A DNA stretch of 64,000 nt, taken from positions 62,001 through 126,000 of the forward strand of contig JAHRBC010000010.1 of assembly GCA_022702545.1 (NCBI GenBank). The letters run 5' to 3'. Every line of letters starts with the position of its first letter. The first letter of the stretch is position 1. Of the stretch, positions 62,104-64,000 are shown piece after piece. The notes beneath the pieces were generated by a model. The model saw only the letters and a list, made by a program, of their open reading frames with translations, had not been told where the DNA came from and ran no database searches. The position numbers and the translations under genes are program-made. This stretch comes from Phycomyces nitens (taxonomy: Eukaryota > Mucoromycota > Mucoromycetes > Mucorales > Phycomycetaceae).

Positions 62104-62607
62104 AAATTCTACTCATTTTTGGCTCCAGCCGGCCTTCAGCCGGCCGGAGACTTCGCGCACTATTAAATTAATCTAAATAAAAATTAATTACCACCCCCCT
62201 CTTAAGAAATCCCCATATTAGTGTACATTAACATCATATCTTAAACCTTTATTAGGTAAATAGAATTATAAAGATGCGTCGGCGTAGTAAAAAATCAAAT
62301 GATTTTTTATGCGGAACGGCTCTGGGGCCCCACGTTGCCGTGGGGCCCCCAAGTCAAGGCTAGATGAATCCAGATTGGCAAATAATTTAATAAAATCTAC
62401 CGATTCATTTATTTTTATAAAATTTAGATATTAATTAATTTAGTTTCACCTTGGCCCATTTGGGAGGGCATAGAACGATCAAGATCGTGGGGGCCCATCT
62501 AAAGCCCGAGGGGGAACCCTCGGGGACGAGACCCTCGGGTCTAAAGGTTACTTACAGTATCACCACGAGAAGGTATTAATTATGATACCAGGGAGTAGGG
62601 AGTTTAT
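62104..62607. other. Convergent spacer between nad3 and nad5
   Basis: C-rich motif after nad3 (62187-62202), GC palindromes (62120-62145, 62325-62355, 62500-62545), and on the minus strand CTCCCTACTCCC (about 62588-62600) just after the nad5 stop. Confidence 0.5.
62187..62202 (+). promoter_or_regulatory. C-rich 3' motif after nad3
   Basis: ATTACCACCCCCCTCT, 84 nt after the nad3 stop. Confidence 0.4.
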
Positions 62608-63630
62608 TTATTTTTGATTTTTAAGGTTAGTGTTATTAGGTAATAATAATACTGCCCATAACAGAAGTAAGAATACTCTTGGATCTTCAATGAAGAAAAT
62701 TAGAGTGATAAATAAGATTAAACCACTAAAAATATACATTGCATATGAAGGAATAAATCCTGAATCTAATGATGTAATTTTATTAGAAGCAGTTCTAAAT
62801 ACATTAACTAACCCATATGGTCCAACTAATTCAATAGCTCCTCTATCAAGGATTTTATTAGTTGTATAACCAAAATCTAATAGTTTATTTAAGATTAGAT
62901 TATTGTAAATATTGTCAAAGAAATATTTTTGGTTAAAGAATCGGTAAATTCCTCTACCAAGACTAGAACTAATAAATTGGTTAGGTAATGTATCGAAAAT
63001 CCAGTAGATAGCAAAAACACCTAGAGTACCTAAAAGACTACCAATTAATGGTAATAATTTAATTGAAGTAGGAAGTCCAAATTCAGTATCAACTAGGATA
63101 GAATGATTTGGATGAACAAATAAAGAATTATTCCAGAAATCTGTTCCCATTCCTACAAATAAATCTTTAGTTACATAACCAAAGAAAATACTGAATACTG
63201 CTAATACTACTAATGGAATTGCCATGATAAGAGGTGCTTCATGGATAGATTGATAGTTAATTTTTGGACCATTTGGATATCCTAAGAAAGTTAAGTATAA
63301 AGATCGGATAGAATACATAGCTGTAAATACTGCAGCTACAGATGCTAACCAGTATACTAAATTACCTGAGAAACTGTAATGTCCATAAGCTAATTCAATA
63401 ATTAAATCTTTAGAATAGAATCCTGTTAAGAATGGTAAAGCCATTAGACTTAGAGATCCAATTACCATCATAGAATATGTGAATGGTAATAAATTAGCTA
63501 AACCACCAAATTTTCTTAAATCTTGTTCATCATTCATTGCATGAATAACAGAACCAGCTGATAAGAATAATAGGGCTTTAAACCATGCATGATTTACTAA
63601 GTGGAATAATGCTACATTATATTGAGAAAG
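62608..63630 (-). CDS. nad5: NADH dehydrogenase subunit 5, 3' exon
   Basis: Antiporter-like proton-pumping subunit of complex I. This exon encodes 340 residues from LSQYNVALFHLVNHAWFKAL LFLSAGSVIH to LKNQK, TAA at 62608. It includes the lateral amphipathic helix region (..GRGIYRFFNQKYFFDNIYNN..). The upstream base (63631) is a G on the minus strand and non-coding sequence follows, so an intron lies upstream; the 5' exon(s) are outside the window. Confidence 0.95.
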   Translation of the reverse strand, partial: LSQYNVALFHLVNHAWFKALLFLSAGSVIHAMNDEQDLRKFGGLANLLPFTYSMMVIGSLSLMALPFLTGFYSKDLIIELAYGHYSFSGNLVYWLASVAAVFTAMYSIRSLYLTFLGYPNGPKINYQSIHEAPLIMAIPLVVLAVFSIFFGYVTKDLFVGMGTDFWNNSLFVHPNHSILVDTEFGLPTSIKLLPLIGSLLGTLGVFAIYWIFDTLPNQFISSSLGRGIYRFFNQKYFFDNIYNNLILNKLLDFGYTTNKILDRGAIELVGPYGLVNVFRTASNKITSLDSGFIPSYAMYIFSGLILFITLIFFIEDPRVFLLLLWAVLLLPNNTNLKNQK

Positions 63631-64000
63631 CAAATTCTAATCGAATAAATTAAAAATTATTTACAATCCAATTCTGTAATATATAGAAGAATGTAAATAA
63701 TCTACAACCAAAGTTTGGAATTTTTCCAATTCTTTCTTTGGAATAACAATTCTATATTGATCTTTTGTTTTTACACCACTAAGTTTAAGATATGTTTTGA
63801 TATTATACTTCTTTAATAAAACATCTTGGAGGACGTCACATTCTTCCTTTGTAAAATTATCTGTACAAATAATAACTCTACTTTTTGACTTATCAAATGT
63901 TCCATCTCCTGCAACCCAATAAGCAATGGCTAGAGGAGTAAGAAATTTTTCAATGTCAACAGGAATTATTTTAACAGTAGTCTTACCTACTTTCTGATAC
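63631..64000 (-). mobile_element. nad5 intron (group I), 3' part
   Basis: Ends in G before the LSQYNV exon. Mostly occupied by a LAGLIDADG_2 gene that reaches to within 30 nt of the splice site. Confidence 0.8.
63661..64000 (-). CDS. LAGLIDADG_2 endonuclease in the nad5 intron, C-terminal part
   Basis: Open from the window edge to TAA at 63661. Motif 2 LTPLAIAYWVAGDGTFDKSK, C-terminal block KDQYRIVIPKKELEKFQTLV and YLHSSIYYRIGL. Same family as the cob intron 4 protein. Intact as far as visible. Confidence 0.85.
   Translation of the reverse strand, partial: YQKVGKTTVKIIPVDIEKFLTPLAIAYWVAGDGTFDKSKSRVIICTDNFTKEECDVLQDVLLKKYNIKTYLKLSGVKTKDQYRIVIPKKELEKFQTLVVDYLHSSIYYRIGL

Noticed and set aside
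62630..62869. Plus-strand ORF opposite nad5
   Set aside because: Shadow of the nad5 exon.

Overview
The window is almost all of one fungal mitochondrial genome. It carries the standard fungal set: cob, cox1-3, atp6/8/9, nad1-6, nad4L, rns, rnl and about 25 tRNAs. It also has a bacteria-like RNase P RNA gene (rnpB), which is typical of early-diverging 'zygomycete' fungi, and a complete set of nad genes. The first 60 bases hold the start of nad4L (minus strand) and the last 1.4 kb hold the 3' part of nad5 (minus strand). In fungi nad4L and nad5 are usually adjacent, so the molecule is probably a circle slightly longer than 64 kb, cut between them. I cannot name the species. Core genes read in the standard code: they contain no TGA, either as sense or stop, and the only tRNA-Trp has anticodon CCA.

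Layout. 0-10.6 kb: nad4L start, trnF/P/A (minus), trnN, nad6 (1 intron), nad1 (3 introns), trnT, trnQ. 10.7-12.3 kb: remnants of plasmid-like or retro-elements. 12.3-16.5 kb: rnl (1 intron). 16.9-20.1 kb: cox2 (2 introns) and atp6, minus. 21.2-22.7 kb: rns. 22.8-24.5 kb: polymerase-B-like fragment and atp9, minus. 25-29 kb: tRNA cluster with rnpB. 29.2-30.3 kb: remnant ORFs. 30.6-37.6 kb: cob (5 introns and a duplicated last exon). 38.8-45.9 kb: tRNAs, cox3 (minus), nad4. 46-47.3 kb: tRNAs. 47.5-58.5 kb: cox1 (8 introns). 59-62.1 kb: trnE, atp8, nad2-nad3. 62.6-64 kb: nad5 3' exon and an intron.

At least 21 group I introns are present. Almost all boundaries fit the rule that the upstream exon ends in T and the intron ends in G, and the exons rejoin to full-length proteins (cox1 528 aa, cob 394 aa, nad1 331 aa, cox2 255 aa). 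Most introns carry LAGLIDADG or GIY-YIG homing endonuclease genes (HEGs), some intact and some decayed. Three HEGs have in-frame TGA at Trp positions, suggesting they came from genomes that read TGA as Trp.

The spacers are full of short GC-rich double-hairpin elements in several families, and of an AT-core hairpin element. These have also entered HEG reading frames, flanked by short direct repeats and always in multiples of three bases. Two further signals recur: a yeast-type nonanucleotide (ATATAAGTA or one mismatch) in front of rns, cox1, cob, cox3, atp9 and many tRNAs, and a C-rich motif (ATTACCACCCCTCTCC and variants) just after most protein genes. The most notable gene-level oddity is cob, whose last exon exists twice, with a decayed LAGLIDADG gene between the copies.
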